From an uncultured Sphingomonadaceae bacterium (GTDB taxonomy: Bacteria > Pseudomonadota > Alphaproteobacteria > Sphingomonadales > Sphingomonadaceae), in the NCBI GenBank assembly GCA_938003725.1, contig CALKXX010000009.1, forward strand, positions 1 through 42,926: DNA of 42,926 bases, read 5' to 3'. Positions 32,938 to 42,795 of this stretch are shown here, in pieces. The stretch's first letter is position 1. Each line of letters begins with the position of its first letter. A model generated the notes under the pieces. The model did not search any database, was not told the DNA's origin, and worked only from the letters and a program-made list of their open reading frames with translations. The position numbers and the translations under genes are program-made.

Positions 32938-33867
32938 TTAGAGCCTAAGGCCTTCAGTTTCCGGCAACCCCGCCATAATATTGAGATTTTGAACTGCCGC
33001 TCCTGAAGCGCCTTTGCCTAGGTTATCGAGCCGCGCGATCAGCCTTGCTTGATATTCACCGGCATTGGGGAAAACAAACAACTCCAAACGGTCGATTGGC
33101 GGATCATTCTCGCTCAATAACAGCTCGCTGGTCGTCTCTCCCTTACTGACTTCGACAATTGCTGATCCGGCATAGTGGTCACTCAGCGCTTCAAACAATG
33201 CCCCTGCCTCGATATCGCCCATCGCCCCTAGGTGGAGCGGCACGTCTACCAACATACCCCGATAGGCGCGAATAACAGCCGGTGAAAAGATTACATCATG
33301 GGTCAGCCCCCCCTGTATCTTCATTTCGGGTATATGTTTGTGCGCGAGATCCAATCCGTAGCTGCGGAAACCCATGTCGGGTTCATTGGCAAAGCGTTCG
33401 ATCAACGCCTTCCCACCACCTGAATAGCCGGATACCGCGTTGGCGACGAAGGGCCAGTCCGCCGGGATTAGGCCGCGCGCAATTAACGGCGCGATCAGCC
33501 CGAGAAATCCTGTGGGATAGCAGCCCGGATTGGATACAAACCGCCCGGCTGCTATCGCCTCGCGCTGCCCTTCTCGAAATTCCGAAAATCCATATATCCA
33601 GCCATCTGCAACGCGGTGCGCCGAGGATGCATCAATGATCCGAGTCGATTCGTTATCAACCAGAGCGACGGCTTCAATTGCCGCTTCATCCGGTAGACAC
33701 AGAATAACAAAATCACTGTCGTTAATCGCTTCGCGCCGAGCAGTGATATCTTTGCGTTTGTTATCATCCAACGTGATCAGCGTAAATTCTTCTCGATCCG
33801 CCAACCGGTCGGCAATCTCCAACCCTGTCGTACCGGCTGCACCATCAATGAAAACGATTTGCGTCAT
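32938..33867 (-). CDS. argC: N-acetyl-gamma-glutamyl-phosphate reductase (type 2)
   Basis: 309 residues from the ATG at 33867; an upstream frame to 33936 would add residues before the N-terminal I-D-G-A-A-G-T-T-G NADP motif. The active-site Cys is C116 in S-N-P-G-C-Y-P-T-G. The length matches the short ArgC2 form. It reduces N-acetylglutamyl phosphate in arginine synthesis. It starts ten bases after the stop of the NlpC/P60 gene on the same strand. Confidence 0.93.
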   Translation of the reverse strand: MTQIVFIDGAAGTTGLEIADRLADREEFTLITLDDNKRKDITARREAINDSDFVILCLPDEAAIEAVALVDNESTRIIDASSAHRVADGWIYGFSEFREGQREAIAAGRFVSNPGCYPTGFLGLIAPLIARGLIPADWPFVANAVSGYSGGGKALIERFANEPDMGFRSYGLDLAHKHIPEMKIQGGLTHDVIFSPAVIRAYRGMLVDVPLHLGAMGDIEAGALFEALSDHYAGSAIVEVSKGETTSELLLSENDPPIDRLELFVFPNAGEYQARLIARLDNLGKGASGAAVQNLNIMAGLPETEGLRL

Positions 33868-33877
33868 TTGTCGGATC

Positions 33878-34801
33878 TCAACTTGGCCGCTTGCGTGAGA
33901 GAATGGTTTCTTCGGTTTCACCAAAGCGAGCAACAACTTTTGCCAGCGGCTCGCTTACAACCTGCATCCACCAGGCATTGCCGTGGATCAGCCGTTCGCT
34001 ATCCGCCATTATCCCAACATGATCCGGGAAAAAGACCAGATCACCGCGGCGCAAATCGTCACCTTCTGGAATATCCTGGCTCATCTTAACCATTTGCTGA
34101 TCGCTATCACGCGGCACATCGATCCCGGTGATCGAAAAAATCGTCTGGATCAGGCCGGAACAATCCAACCCGTCTCCGCTCCGCCCACCCCAAAGATAGG
34201 GTGCACCGATCAATTGTTCGGCAAGGTCTGCAGCGCTGTTTGTACCGTCAAAAATGACTTTCGCACCGATGGCCTGCACGTGACGCTTGTGCACATAACC
34301 CTTACCGGTTTTTAGGAATTTTCCGCATTCCGAAGTTTCGCCGCAAGCCATCCTGGCGCCCATTGGTAAGCGCTTCATCACGCCGGACTTTATGTCCGGT
34401 TCGACAAAGATCAATGCAGCACGCGCCGATACCAGATGGGTCGGGTCGGCAGTTTTGCGCTTATGCTGTAGCGCATGGACCGGCAAATAGCCGACATAAC
34501 CATCGAGCACACAATAGCCCCAAGCCCAGTCACCCGCGACATCGAGCATCTGAAAGTCTTCACCATGCAACAATTCCGAAACGGCCTCATAGTTCTTGCC
34601 GCCGCCCTTTCGGATCATCGCTTTTGGCGCTGAACAACGCATTGCGATTGGTTCCGCATAGTGCGGTGCGAACATCTTTCCGGCCAGCGCTATATCTGCA
34701 AGGTCACCGCGATGTGCTGTAACCCGGGGATCAAACTCTTCTTCGGGCCCATGCAGCGAAAATTTCGCGCGCGCAGTTTCTTTTGCGGCCTTCATATCCA
34801 T
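33878..34801 (-). CDS. NlpC/P60 (C40) peptidase with SH3-like domains
   Basis: About 307 residues from the ATG at 34801; a longer frame reaches 34897 but its extra start looks non-coding. Two bacterial SH3-like segments (with W-A-W-G-Y-C-V-L-D-G-Y-V-G-Y-L-P) precede a C-terminal NlpC/P60 domain with catalytic Cys in L-D-C-S-G-L-I-Q, His in D-H-V-G-I-M and the third residue in I-H-G-N. Such enzymes cut D-Glu-diaminopimelate links in peptidoglycan peptides. No signal peptide is visible, so it may act on recycled muropeptides in the cytoplasm, alongside the adjacent M17 aminopeptidase. Confidence 0.88.
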   Translation of the reverse strand: MDMKAAKETARAKFSLHGPEEEFDPRVTAHRGDLADIALAGKMFAPHYAEPIAMRCSAPKAMIRKGGGKNYEAVSELLHGEDFQMLDVAGDWAWGYCVLDGYVGYLPVHALQHKRKTADPTHLVSARAALIFVEPDIKSGVMKRLPMGARMACGETSECGKFLKTGKGYVHKRHVQAIGAKVIFDGTNSAADLAEQLIGAPYLWGGRSGDGLDCSGLIQTIFSITGIDVPRDSDQQMVKMSQDIPEGDDLRRGDLVFFPDHVGIMADSERLIHGNAWWMQVVSEPLAKVVARFGETEETILSRKRPS

Positions 34802-34920
34802 TATTTTGTGCACCCCAATTACACCCAAGCCATTTCGCCGAGTGATTTGGCCATATTTATGACAATGGCCGCCTTTAGCCGAACTTGCCCCAGTCAAGCA
34901 AGCTGGGAGAAATAGCGAGT

Positions 34921-36339
34921 CTATTTATAGCGAGTTTTTAAATAAGCCCAGCTAGCTCGCAATCCCAGCGCTTCGCCGCCTTTTGGACGCCCGGCCTTAC
35001 TCGCTGGACGCCAAGCATAGGTATCGAAATGCACCCAAGGAATATCTTTGGGCACAAATTTTTGAAGGAAAAGGGCCGCTGTCATACAACCGGCAAAAGA
35101 TCCTGGCGCGCTGTTCACACAATCGGCAATCGAGCTGTTTAGGCGATATTCGTAGCGCGACCAAAGCGGCATCCGCCACAAAGGGTCATCTTCATCGTCG
35201 CCCGCTTGCAACAACCCGTCCGCAATATCATCATCGGTGCAGAACATCGCCGGAAGGTCTGGTCCAAGCGCCACACGAGCTGCCCCGGTTAGAGTTGCAA
35301 AATCAATAATCAATTCGGGTTCGTCCTCACCCGCCAATGTAAGCGCGTCTCCCAATACCAGCCGTCCTTCCGCGTCGGTATTGGTGATTTCAACCGTGAT
35401 ACCTTTTCGACTATCGATGACATCTCCAGGTCGGTAAGCGTGACCATCAACCGAATTTTCCACGGCGGAAACCAGCAAGTGCAACTGAACCGGCAGCTTT
35501 GCTTCCATAATCAGCTTGGCCAGTGCGATCGCATGAGCTGCACCGCCCATGTCTTTTTTCATGAGCAGCATCCCAGCAGGGGATTTCATACTCAAACCGC
35601 CGCTGTCAAACGTTACGCCCTTCCCAACGATAGCGATTTTTGGGTGATCCTGCTTTCCCCATTTCAGTTCAATTAACCGGGGAGCATGATCGCGCATCGC
35701 CGCTTTGCCCACGGCATGGATCATCGGGAAATTTTTCTCTAATGTATCCCCCCGCGTTATCTTCAAATTAGCGCTGTGTGTTGCCGCCAATTTTTCGGAA
35801 ATATCTTCTAGCTTGTCCGGACCCATATCCGCGGCTGGCGTATTCACCATATCACGCACGAGAGCGGTCGCTTCCGCTTGCCGCACTGCCTCGTCAACCT
35901 GACTAATTTCGTCCTTAACCAACAATATGCTGGACCCTTGTTTGTCGGGCAGCTCTTTGTAACGATCAAACTCGTGCTGCGGGATCATCCACCCGAACAA
36001 CCCGCCTTTTGCACTCGCCCCCTTCAGACGGTATTTGCCCTCGGGCAAACGGCCACCGAGCTTCGCCAGAGACCAGGGGTCTAATTGTTTGTCATTGATG
36101 ACGCCCGCAACAACCGAAAAATCACCAAGCTCAGACTTGTCGTCCTTACTATCCACGGGACTCCCGGGAAGGATCAGGTAGGATTCAGGATTGGCGACAA
36201 ATTTATAGGCCTTTACAACGCTGCGGACATTATCCGGTTGATCTTTCAACCAATCCTCAAAATTATGGACATCCAATATCTGGATCGTTCGGGCTGACTG
36301 GCCTTTGTCGGCCTCTATCAATGTGCTAAAATCGGTCAT
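34921..36339 (-). CDS. Leucyl aminopeptidase family (M17) metallopeptidase
   Basis: 472 residues: a variable N-terminal domain (about 1-170) and the M17 catalytic domain with the metal/active-site segments V-G-K-G-V-T-F-D-S-G-G, K-K-D-M-G-G-A-A and the signature N-T-D-A-E-G-R-L near residue 323. It removes N-terminal amino acids from peptides with two divalent metals. The NlpC/P60 gene begins about 120 bases downstream on the same strand; together they could finish peptide degradation. Confidence 0.94.
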   Translation of the reverse strand: MTDFSTLIEADKGQSARTIQILDVHNFEDWLKDQPDNVRSVVKAYKFVANPESYLILPGSPVDSKDDKSELGDFSVVAGVINDKQLDPWSLAKLGGRLPEGKYRLKGASAKGGLFGWMIPQHEFDRYKELPDKQGSSILLVKDEISQVDEAVRQAEATALVRDMVNTPAADMGPDKLEDISEKLAATHSANLKITRGDTLEKNFPMIHAVGKAAMRDHAPRLIELKWGKQDHPKIAIVGKGVTFDSGGLSMKSPAGMLLMKKDMGGAAHAIALAKLIMEAKLPVQLHLLVSAVENSVDGHAYRPGDVIDSRKGITVEITNTDAEGRLVLGDALTLAGEDEPELIIDFATLTGAARVALGPDLPAMFCTDDDIADGLLQAGDDEDDPLWRMPLWSRYEYRLNSSIADCVNSAPGSFAGCMTAALFLQKFVPKDIPWVHFDTYAWRPASKAGRPKGGEALGLRASWAYLKTRYK

Positions 36340-36382
36340 CCTAAAGCTATAGCCAAGGTTTCCTATTTGCGCGAGACCCTAA

Positions 36383-37894
36383 TCAGGCAATCACGGCTTC
36401 CTCGGCAGCCACCGAATCCCCGGAATGATCCGGTGTTGATACAGGCTTGCTGAACGCCATGACACCATCATCAATTGCCTTGTGACGCAGATTGACAATA
36501 TCCTTTGGATAATTTTGATTAAGCCGCCACGGTTTACGGTCACCCTGTTTAGGCAAATCCTTTATCGCGCGCTGAACATAGCCAGACGAGAAATCTAGCA
36601 TGGGTTCTGACCCGATAGTTCGATCTTTGGGCAACGTGGGTGTAGCTATTGAAGTACCGTTTTTATCCATGAAATTTATCAAACGGCACACATATTCGCT
36701 GGTCAAATCCGCTTTCAGCGTCCAGCTGGCATTGGTATAGCCCATGGTCATCCCAAAATTCGGTACACCAGAGAACATCACCCCTTTATAATTTATTTTC
36801 TCACCGAAAATTACCGGTTCGCCATCAACCTCGATTTCAGCGCTACCGCCGGTCAGAATTTTTAGGCCGGTTGCGGTCACGACAATGTCCGCTTCCAGTA
36901 TCTTCCCGGATTTCAGCAAAATGCCGTTGCGCGTAAACTTGTCGATATGGTCTGTCGCAATGGATGCCTTGCCTGACTTGATCGCGGTAAACAGATCACT
37001 GTCCGGAACCAGACATAGCCGTTGATCCCATGGATTATAATTTGGCGTAAAATGAGTCATATCCACTTCTGGACCCATTTCCTCTTTCACCATGCCAAGC
37101 AAACGCTTCTTGAAAGCTTCTGGCTTCGTGCGGGCCAGATTGAAGGTGAACAAACCCCACAGTACATTTTTCCAGCGTGTGAACAGATATGCTAGCTTAC
37201 TCGGCAAGAATTTGCGCAGGCCAAGTGCGAATTTATCCTCGCCGGGAAGCGAGACAATATAGGTTGGTGAGCGCTGCAACATCGTCACATGCGCGGCCGT
37301 GTCCGCCATAGATGGTACCAATGTTACCGCCGTTGCGCCGCTGCCGATTACGACCACCTTCTTGCCAGTATAGTCCATATCTTCAGGCCAGAATTGCGGA
37401 TGGACAATCTTTCCAGAAAAATCGTCCTTGCCTGGAAAATCAGGATTATGCCCCTCCCGATAATCATAATAGCCGGAACACATATGCAGGAAATTACACT
37501 TGATAGTGCTGCTTGAACCGTCACTATGATTGAGCGTGACTGTCCAAAGCGCCTCTGCGCTGGACCAACTGGCTTCCACGACCTTTCGATTGAACCGGAT
37601 TTTGTCACGTAGACCATATTCGTCAACGGTCTCATTCAAATAAGTTAGAATCGATGGCGCATCCGCAATTGCTTTACGCGCGGTCCAGGGTTTGAAATTA
37701 TAACCAAGTGTATGCATATCGCTGTCGCTGCGGATACCGGGATATTTGAATAGGTCCCATGTGCCGCCTAGTCGCTCTCGCCCCTCGACGATAGCGAAGC
37801 TTTTTCCCGGACACCGCTTGGTGAAGTGTACCGCCGCGCCAATACCGGACAGGCCAGCACCAACGATAAGGATGTCTAATATTTCTGAAGTCAT
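36383..37894 (-). CDS. EthA-like flavin-dependent Baeyer-Villiger monooxygenase (copy 1)
   Basis: 503 residues from the ATG at 37894; a further in-frame ATG lies 12 bases earlier and a TTG at 37930. FAD motif G-A-G-L-S-G-I-G near the N terminus, BVMO fingerprint F-S-G-K-I-V-H-P-Q-F-W-P, and NADPH motif G-S-G-A-T-A-V. Shared blocks such as Y-P-G-I-R-S-D-S-D-M, L-Q-R-S-P-T-Y-I-V and N-Y-N-P-W-D-Q-R-L-C-L-V-P place it close to mycobacterial EthA. EthA oxidises ketones to esters and S-containing prodrugs. The tandem paralogue lies 56 bases upstream on the same strand. Confidence 0.93.
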   Translation of the reverse strand: MTSEILDILIVGAGLSGIGAAVHFTKRCPGKSFAIVEGRERLGGTWDLFKYPGIRSDSDMHTLGYNFKPWTARKAIADAPSILTYLNETVDEYGLRDKIRFNRKVVEASWSSAEALWTVTLNHSDGSSSTIKCNFLHMCSGYYDYREGHNPDFPGKDDFSGKIVHPQFWPEDMDYTGKKVVVIGSGATAVTLVPSMADTAAHVTMLQRSPTYIVSLPGEDKFALGLRKFLPSKLAYLFTRWKNVLWGLFTFNLARTKPEAFKKRLLGMVKEEMGPEVDMTHFTPNYNPWDQRLCLVPDSDLFTAIKSGKASIATDHIDKFTRNGILLKSGKILEADIVVTATGLKILTGGSAEIEVDGEPVIFGEKINYKGVMFSGVPNFGMTMGYTNASWTLKADLTSEYVCRLINFMDKNGTSIATPTLPKDRTIGSEPMLDFSSGYVQRAIKDLPKQGDRKPWRLNQNYPKDIVNLRHKAIDDGVMAFSKPVSTPDHSGDSVAAEEAVIA

Positions 37895-37950
37895 GAAAGC
37901 GCCCATATTGACATTGATGTTAATAATCAAGTGGCAGCAGGCGCATAACT

Positions 37951-39483
37951 TTATTCAGCCGCTTCTAACTGAGGCTCCTCGCCGCGCGCCGCAGCGCTGT
38001 TTGGGCCATAGAATTGCATTACACCATCATCCACGGGCTCATTTGTCAGGACCTGTTTTTCAAACAGGTAATCCTGCGTAAGTTTCCAAGGCATCGCAGT
38101 GCTGGTTCGCGGCAACCGAGGGATGCCTCGCTCAATATAACCAGAGGAAAAGTCGAACAATCTTTCTTCTTCGAGAGCGCTAGTATCGGGCAATACCGGG
38201 TTGGCTATACGCGTTGAAGTTGCGTCCATATGATTGAGTAGATTGCAAGCATATTCCGATACGATATCCGCTTTCAACGTCCACGATGCGTTCAGATAAC
38301 CAAATACCACCGCCATATTGGGGATGTTGGAGAACATGCAGCCTTTGTAATAAAACTGCTCATGGAAATCGATTGGCTTACCATCGACTTCAAACGCGAC
38401 CTTACCCGCAACCGCCATGCGCAACCCGGTTGCGGTAACGATAATATCCGCATCCAGCGTTTTTCCGGATTTCAGCGAAATCCCGTCTGCTGTTACCGTG
38501 TCGATATGGTCAGTGAGCACGTCCGCCTTCCCAGCCCGCACCGCTTTGAACATATCGGCATCAGGTACAAGACATAGTCGTTGCTCCCACGGACCATAAG
38601 GCGGAGTGAAGTCTTCCTTCACATATTTATCGCCCAGCTCTTTCTTCATTGGCTTTTCGAGTTTCCGAATGATCTTTTCCGGATTGTCGCGCGCCATTCG
38701 AAAAGTGATGTCCTGCATCTTTATATTTTTCCAGCGCGTGATCCTATACGCCCATTTATCCGGCATCACCTTACGCAGGCTATTGGCGATCCAGTCTTTT
38801 GATGGCGAGGCGACAAACCAAGTCGGCGTACGTTGCAACATGGTTACATGCGCCGCCTTTTCAGCGATGACGGGCACGATCGTCACCGCTGTAGCGCCGC
38901 TGCCGATGATCACAACTTTCTTGCCGCCATAGTCCAAATCTTGCGGCCAGAATTGCGGGTGAATTACATCGCCCTTAAAACTCTCAATACCCGAAATTTT
39001 TGCATCGTGGGGGTTGTCATAGTCATAATAGCCCGCACCCATGTAAAGGAAGTTCGCGTACATGGTGACCTGTGCACCATCCCCCTTCTCGGCAACCACT
39101 GTCCAGCGTGCGTCATCGCTAGACCAGCTGGCGGACAGCACCTTGTGGCCAAAGTGGATATGCTTCTCGAGATCATTCTTGTCCTTGATCCGGTGCAAAT
39201 ATTTGATGATTGACGGTCCATCAGCAATCGACTTTTGCTCAGTCCATGGTTCGAAGGCAAAGCCCAATGTATGCATGTCGCTATCGCTGCGGATACCGGG
39301 ATATTGAAACAGGTTCCACGTTCCGCCAATTTCGTCTCGGCGTTCCACAATCGTAAAACTCTTGCCCGGACACTTCTCGCGCAGATGTACCGCCATGCCA
39401 ATTCCGGAGATTCCTGCGCCCACGATCAGCACATCTACCGATTCTATCGCAGCAGCGTTCTTTTCTGCAGGTTTCGTTGCCAT
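37951..39483 (-). CDS. EthA-like flavin-dependent Baeyer-Villiger monooxygenase (copy 2)
   Basis: 510 residues. FAD motif G-A-G-I-S-G-I-G, BVMO fingerprint F-K-G-D-V-I-H-P-Q-F-W-P, NADPH motif G-S-G-A-T-A-V, and the same EthA-type blocks as copy 1 (L-Q-R-T-P-T-W, P-W-E-Q-R-L-C-L-V-P-D-A-D). The two proteins are clearly related along their whole length but differ at many positions, so this is an old duplication or a functional pair rather than a recent copy. It is the upstream gene of the tandem. No regulator, esterase or alcohol dehydrogenase stands beside them to suggest a substrate. Confidence 0.93.
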   Translation of the reverse strand: MATKPAEKNAAAIESVDVLIVGAGISGIGMAVHLREKCPGKSFTIVERRDEIGGTWNLFQYPGIRSDSDMHTLGFAFEPWTEQKSIADGPSIIKYLHRIKDKNDLEKHIHFGHKVLSASWSSDDARWTVVAEKGDGAQVTMYANFLYMGAGYYDYDNPHDAKISGIESFKGDVIHPQFWPQDLDYGGKKVVIIGSGATAVTIVPVIAEKAAHVTMLQRTPTWFVASPSKDWIANSLRKVMPDKWAYRITRWKNIKMQDITFRMARDNPEKIIRKLEKPMKKELGDKYVKEDFTPPYGPWEQRLCLVPDADMFKAVRAGKADVLTDHIDTVTADGISLKSGKTLDADIIVTATGLRMAVAGKVAFEVDGKPIDFHEQFYYKGCMFSNIPNMAVVFGYLNASWTLKADIVSEYACNLLNHMDATSTRIANPVLPDTSALEEERLFDFSSGYIERGIPRLPRTSTAMPWKLTQDYLFEKQVLTNEPVDDGVMQFYGPNSAAARGEEPQLEAAE

Positions 39484-39558
39484 TGCCGTCTCTCCCAGCT
39501 TTGGATTCGACTATGCCACCCCAAAGGGACAGTTGCAATTGATGATTTAATCAGGCGA

Positions 39559-40794
39559 TTAACGTGGACCGGCTCCGGAGTAACGATCGTCCCCGACCCG
39601 GCGGCGAAGCGTCTTTGCTTTCTCGGCATATAAAGCTTGGTCAGAATGTTTCAGCAGCTCGGATAATGACGCCCCGTCCCGCGGATAAGTGGCCATGCCC
39701 AGACTGGCGGAAACGGTGATCTGCTGACCCTCCCATTGATGGGGGAGCGAAATGGCGACGCGGATTGCTTCTCTCTGCGCTTCATAAAATTCTGCATCCC
39801 CCTGCGAGGCAGAGATTATGGCAAATTCATCGCCGCCGAGCCGCGCGACACAGGGCGCACGCGGACAGATTTTGCGCAACCGCTTCGCCACCTCAATCAA
39901 AACGGCATCCCCTGCCGGGTGGCCATAATGATCGTTGGCCTGCTTGAACCCGTCCAGATCAATCATCGTCAACACAATTTCACCGTCTGTCTCCTCAGCC
40001 AATGCACCGTCACCGGTGAGCTCAGTGAATTTCATCTCGAACGCCCGGCGGTTTGCCAACCCGGTCAGGGCATCGCTCCCAGCAAGCAGCTGCAACTTGC
40101 GGCTCAGCTTCAAACTACTCACCGTCTGCGCAAAGTTGTGAATGATAAAACCGGTCATCAGCCATGACACGATCATCAGGCTGATCCCCATCGCACGGAT
40201 GCCCATATCATTGCTCAGGATCATCGCAACCGTCGGTATGGTCAGCGCCGATACCATCACGCCGATCGCTGCACGCGGCAAGCTGTTCAGGCAAATCGCC
40301 CCGGCAAAGGTTATCATGAAGATAAACACCGGTGCCAAAATGCGCCGCGCCTCTATCGTCGTGTAATATGCATCAAGCGTCCATAGCCCGCCGACTAGCC
40401 CCATAATCAGGGCCAACCAGGTGGTCGAACGCAAATGCCGCCGGACCTTCACCAGATCCACTGGCCCATCGCCGCGGCGGTACCAAACCAGACAGCGATA
40501 CATGCCCATGCCCAGAAACCCACCGGGCAGGATCGCATGGTACATGACATCAAATCCGCCGCCAGAAGCGGAAGCCGCCACAATAGTGATGGTCGCAATT
40601 GTCAAATAAAGAATGGGGATCAGCGCGCCGATGCGGTCATGCTGTAAACGCGCCAAGTCGTCGCGTATCGCTGGCGGCACCGCACAGCCAGTCGCACGCA
40701 ATACGCGCCGCCACTGATATCTGCACTGCCGCAACGCATTGGACATTGGGGTTCCCATCATTTTTTTAATGATGGCAAGCCTTTGGGATAACAT
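39559..40794 (-). CDS. Membrane-bound diguanylate cyclase (GGDEF)
   Basis: 411 residues: five or six membrane helices (about 55-235) and a C-terminal GGDEF domain with the active motif R-L-G-G-D-E-F (GGDEF at 320-324). It makes cyclic di-GMP from two GTP. The inhibitory I-site, normally RxxD a few residues before the motif, is absent: the aligned positions hold Pro and Pro. So feedback inhibition through that site is unlikely. The start is uncertain; ATGs at 40794 and 40746 are both possible, the latter with a GGGA upstream. No EAL domain is present. Confidence 0.9.
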   Translation of the reverse strand: MLSQRLAIIKKMMGTPMSNALRQCRYQWRRVLRATGCAVPPAIRDDLARLQHDRIGALIPILYLTIATITIVAASASGGGFDVMYHAILPGGFLGMGMYRCLVWYRRGDGPVDLVKVRRHLRSTTWLALIMGLVGGLWTLDAYYTTIEARRILAPVFIFMITFAGAICLNSLPRAAIGVMVSALTIPTVAMILSNDMGIRAMGISLMIVSWLMTGFIIHNFAQTVSSLKLSRKLQLLAGSDALTGLANRRAFEMKFTELTGDGALAEETDGEIVLTMIDLDGFKQANDHYGHPAGDAVLIEVAKRLRKICPRAPCVARLGGDEFAIISASQGDAEFYEAQREAIRVAISLPHQWEGQQITVSASLGMATYPRDGASLSELLKHSDQALYAEKAKTLRRRVGDDRYSGAGPR

Positions 40795-40826
40795 GGTAAA
40801 TATCGGGTTAACAGCGCCTTAGCGCG

Positions 40827-42206
40827 TCAGGACACCAATCCGAACAGATCATGCTCATCGGCATCCTCGATCCTCGCATCGACAATATCGCCAACAGCCA
40901 GTGCAGCAGGAACATTGCGGAGGAAGACGTTACCATCAATCTCCGGCGCGTCGGCCTGTGACCGAGCGGTGGCGCCAATGTCACCGTCTTCGTCGGCTAC
41001 GCCAATCTCGTCAATGATAACGGGGAGTGTGCGGCCAACCTTGGCGGCAAGTTTCGCAGCGCTGATCCGCGCGGTGGCCTCCATGATCCGCTGATATCGT
41101 TCTTCCTTGATCTCTTCGGCCAGCGCGCCGTCAAGATCGTTCGCAACAGCCCCTTCGACGGGTTCAAAACGAAAAGCTCCAACCCGGTCAAGTTGTGCCT
41201 CTTCCAACCAGTCGAGCAGATATTGAAAATCCTCTTCCGTCTCGCCGGGGAAGCCGACCACAAAGGTGGAGCGGATGGTCAGGTCCGGGCAGATGGTGCG
41301 CCAGTTCTTGACGCGTTGGAGGACTTTCGCCTCGTTGGCCGGACGCTTCATACGTTTAAGCACATTGGGCGCGGCATGCTGAAACGGGATGTCAAGATAG
41401 GGTGTAATCTTGCCTTCGGCCATCAGCGGAATGACATTGTCGACATGGGGATAGGGGTAGACATAGTGCAGGCGCGTCCAAACGCCCTCACCTTCGGGTG
41501 TACGCAATTCGCCCAGTGCGGCGGCCAGATCGGTCATATGTGCGCGAACCTGACGGCGCGCGCCACTCGGCGGGGTCCATTCGCGCGGCTGGTGACGAAT
41601 ATCGACGCCGTAAGCCGAAGTATCCTGAGATATAACGAGTATCTCTTTGGTGCCAGCTGCGACCAGCTTTTCCGCTTCTCGTAGGATCGCATCCGGGCGA
41701 CGGCTAACCAGATCACCGCGCAGACTGGGGATGATGCAGAAGGAACAGCGGTGGTTACAACCCTCACTAATCTTCAGATAGCTATAGTGGCGCGGTGTGA
41801 GTTTGAGGCCGGCCTCTGGCACAAGGTCGACAAAGCTGCCACGCGCCGCCGGCGCTACTGCATGCACTGCTGTCACAACATCTTCATATTGATGCGCACC
41901 GGTAACCGCCAATACATCCGGAAAACGCGCGGTAATCACATCGGCTTCATTGCCCATGCAACCAGTGACAATAACGCGGCCATTTTCTGCCATTGCCTCG
42001 CCAATCGCTTCCAGGCTCTCTTCCTTGGCACTGTCCAGGAAACCGCACGTGTTCACTAGCACGACATCGGCCCCGGCATAATCGGGTGACAAGTCATAGC
42101 CATCGCTGCGCAGCTGGGTCAAAATACGTTCGCTATCGACCAGTGCTTTGGGACAGCCAAGTGAAACCATGCCGACTTTGGGCGGTGAAGGGATTTGGGT
42201 TGCCAT
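40827..42206 (-). CDS. rimO: Ribosomal protein S12 methylthiotransferase RimO
   Basis: 459 residues from the ATG at 42206; a GTG 39 bases earlier is less likely. N-terminal UPF0004 domain with three cluster Cys (S-L-G-C-P-K, N-T-C-G-F, T-G-C-M-G), radical-SAM core with C-N-H-R-C-S-F-C, and a C-terminal TRAM domain. S-L-G-C-P-K and G-C-N-H-R-C distinguish RimO from MiaB. It adds a methylthio group to an Asp of ribosomal protein S12. Confidence 0.96.
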   Translation of the reverse strand: MATQIPSPPKVGMVSLGCPKALVDSERILTQLRSDGYDLSPDYAGADVVLVNTCGFLDSAKEESLEAIGEAMAENGRVIVTGCMGNEADVITARFPDVLAVTGAHQYEDVVTAVHAVAPAARGSFVDLVPEAGLKLTPRHYSYLKISEGCNHRCSFCIIPSLRGDLVSRRPDAILREAEKLVAAGTKEILVISQDTSAYGVDIRHQPREWTPPSGARRQVRAHMTDLAAALGELRTPEGEGVWTRLHYVYPYPHVDNVIPLMAEGKITPYLDIPFQHAAPNVLKRMKRPANEAKVLQRVKNWRTICPDLTIRSTFVVGFPGETEEDFQYLLDWLEEAQLDRVGAFRFEPVEGAVANDLDGALAEEIKEERYQRIMEATARISAAKLAAKVGRTLPVIIDEIGVADEDGDIGATARSQADAPEIDGNVFLRNVPAALAVGDIVDARIEDADEHDLFGLVS

Positions 42207-42321
42207 AATCGCTGCGCCCTTACCCGCAATTTGCGGGGGAGTCACGCTTTGCCCGCCCCTATTTGGTTTTTGGCTCTATATTGGTGTAGACATGTCGTTC
42301 TAACATTCTGGGGAGGATTGG

Positions 42322-42732
42322 ATGAATATCTTTGATGTAAACTGGATTGCGGTGATTGCCGCGGCGCTGGCGGGCTTTCTGGTCGGCGGCATCTGGTACG
42401 GGCCGATCATGGGCAAAAAATGGATGGGCGCAGTTGGCCTGACCGAGGAAGAGATACAGGGCGGGAATATGGGCAAAATCTATGGCGGGGCCTTTGTGTT
42501 CAGCTTGGTCGCATCATGGACGCTGGCGCATACATTCGCCACCTATGCGATTGATCTGTCCTTCACTGTGAAAGTCCTGACAGCCTTTGGCGTTGCGCTG
42601 GGGTTCATTGTGCCTGCAATTGGGACCAACTATCTCTTTTCGCAAAAAGGCAAGGCGCTGTTCTTTATCGATGCCGGCTACTGGCTGCTATTCTACACTG
42701 CGATGGGCGTTGTGCACGCTTGGCTGGGTTAG
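42322..42732 (+). CDS. DUF1761 small membrane protein
   Basis: 136 residues with four predicted membrane helices (about 7-27, 50-72, 80-100, 115-134). The start N-W-I-A-V-I-A-A-A-L-A-G-F-L-V-G-G-I-W-Y-G-P and the W-M-G-A-V-G-L-T segment are typical of DUF1761. The function of this family is not known. GGGGAGG lies a few bases upstream of the ATG, a strong ribosome site. It is divergent from rimO. Confidence 0.9.
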   Translation: MNIFDVNWIAVIAAALAGFLVGGIWYGPIMGKKWMGAVGLTEEEIQGGNMGKIYGGAFVFSLVASWTLAHTFATYAIDLSFTVKVLTAFGVALGFIVPAIGTNYLFSQKGKALFFIDAGYWLLFYTAMGVVHAWLG

Positions 42733-42795
42733 CTTGGGTGAATAGCGAATTCACTAGAAGAGCTGGAATCTACTTTGCCCATAAAATCAACACAC

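Noticed and set aside
42738..42754. Small inverted repeat GTGAAT/ATTCAC after the DUF1761 gene as a terminator
   Set aside because: The 6-bp A/T-rich stem has no T-run after it on either strand, so it is too weak to call.
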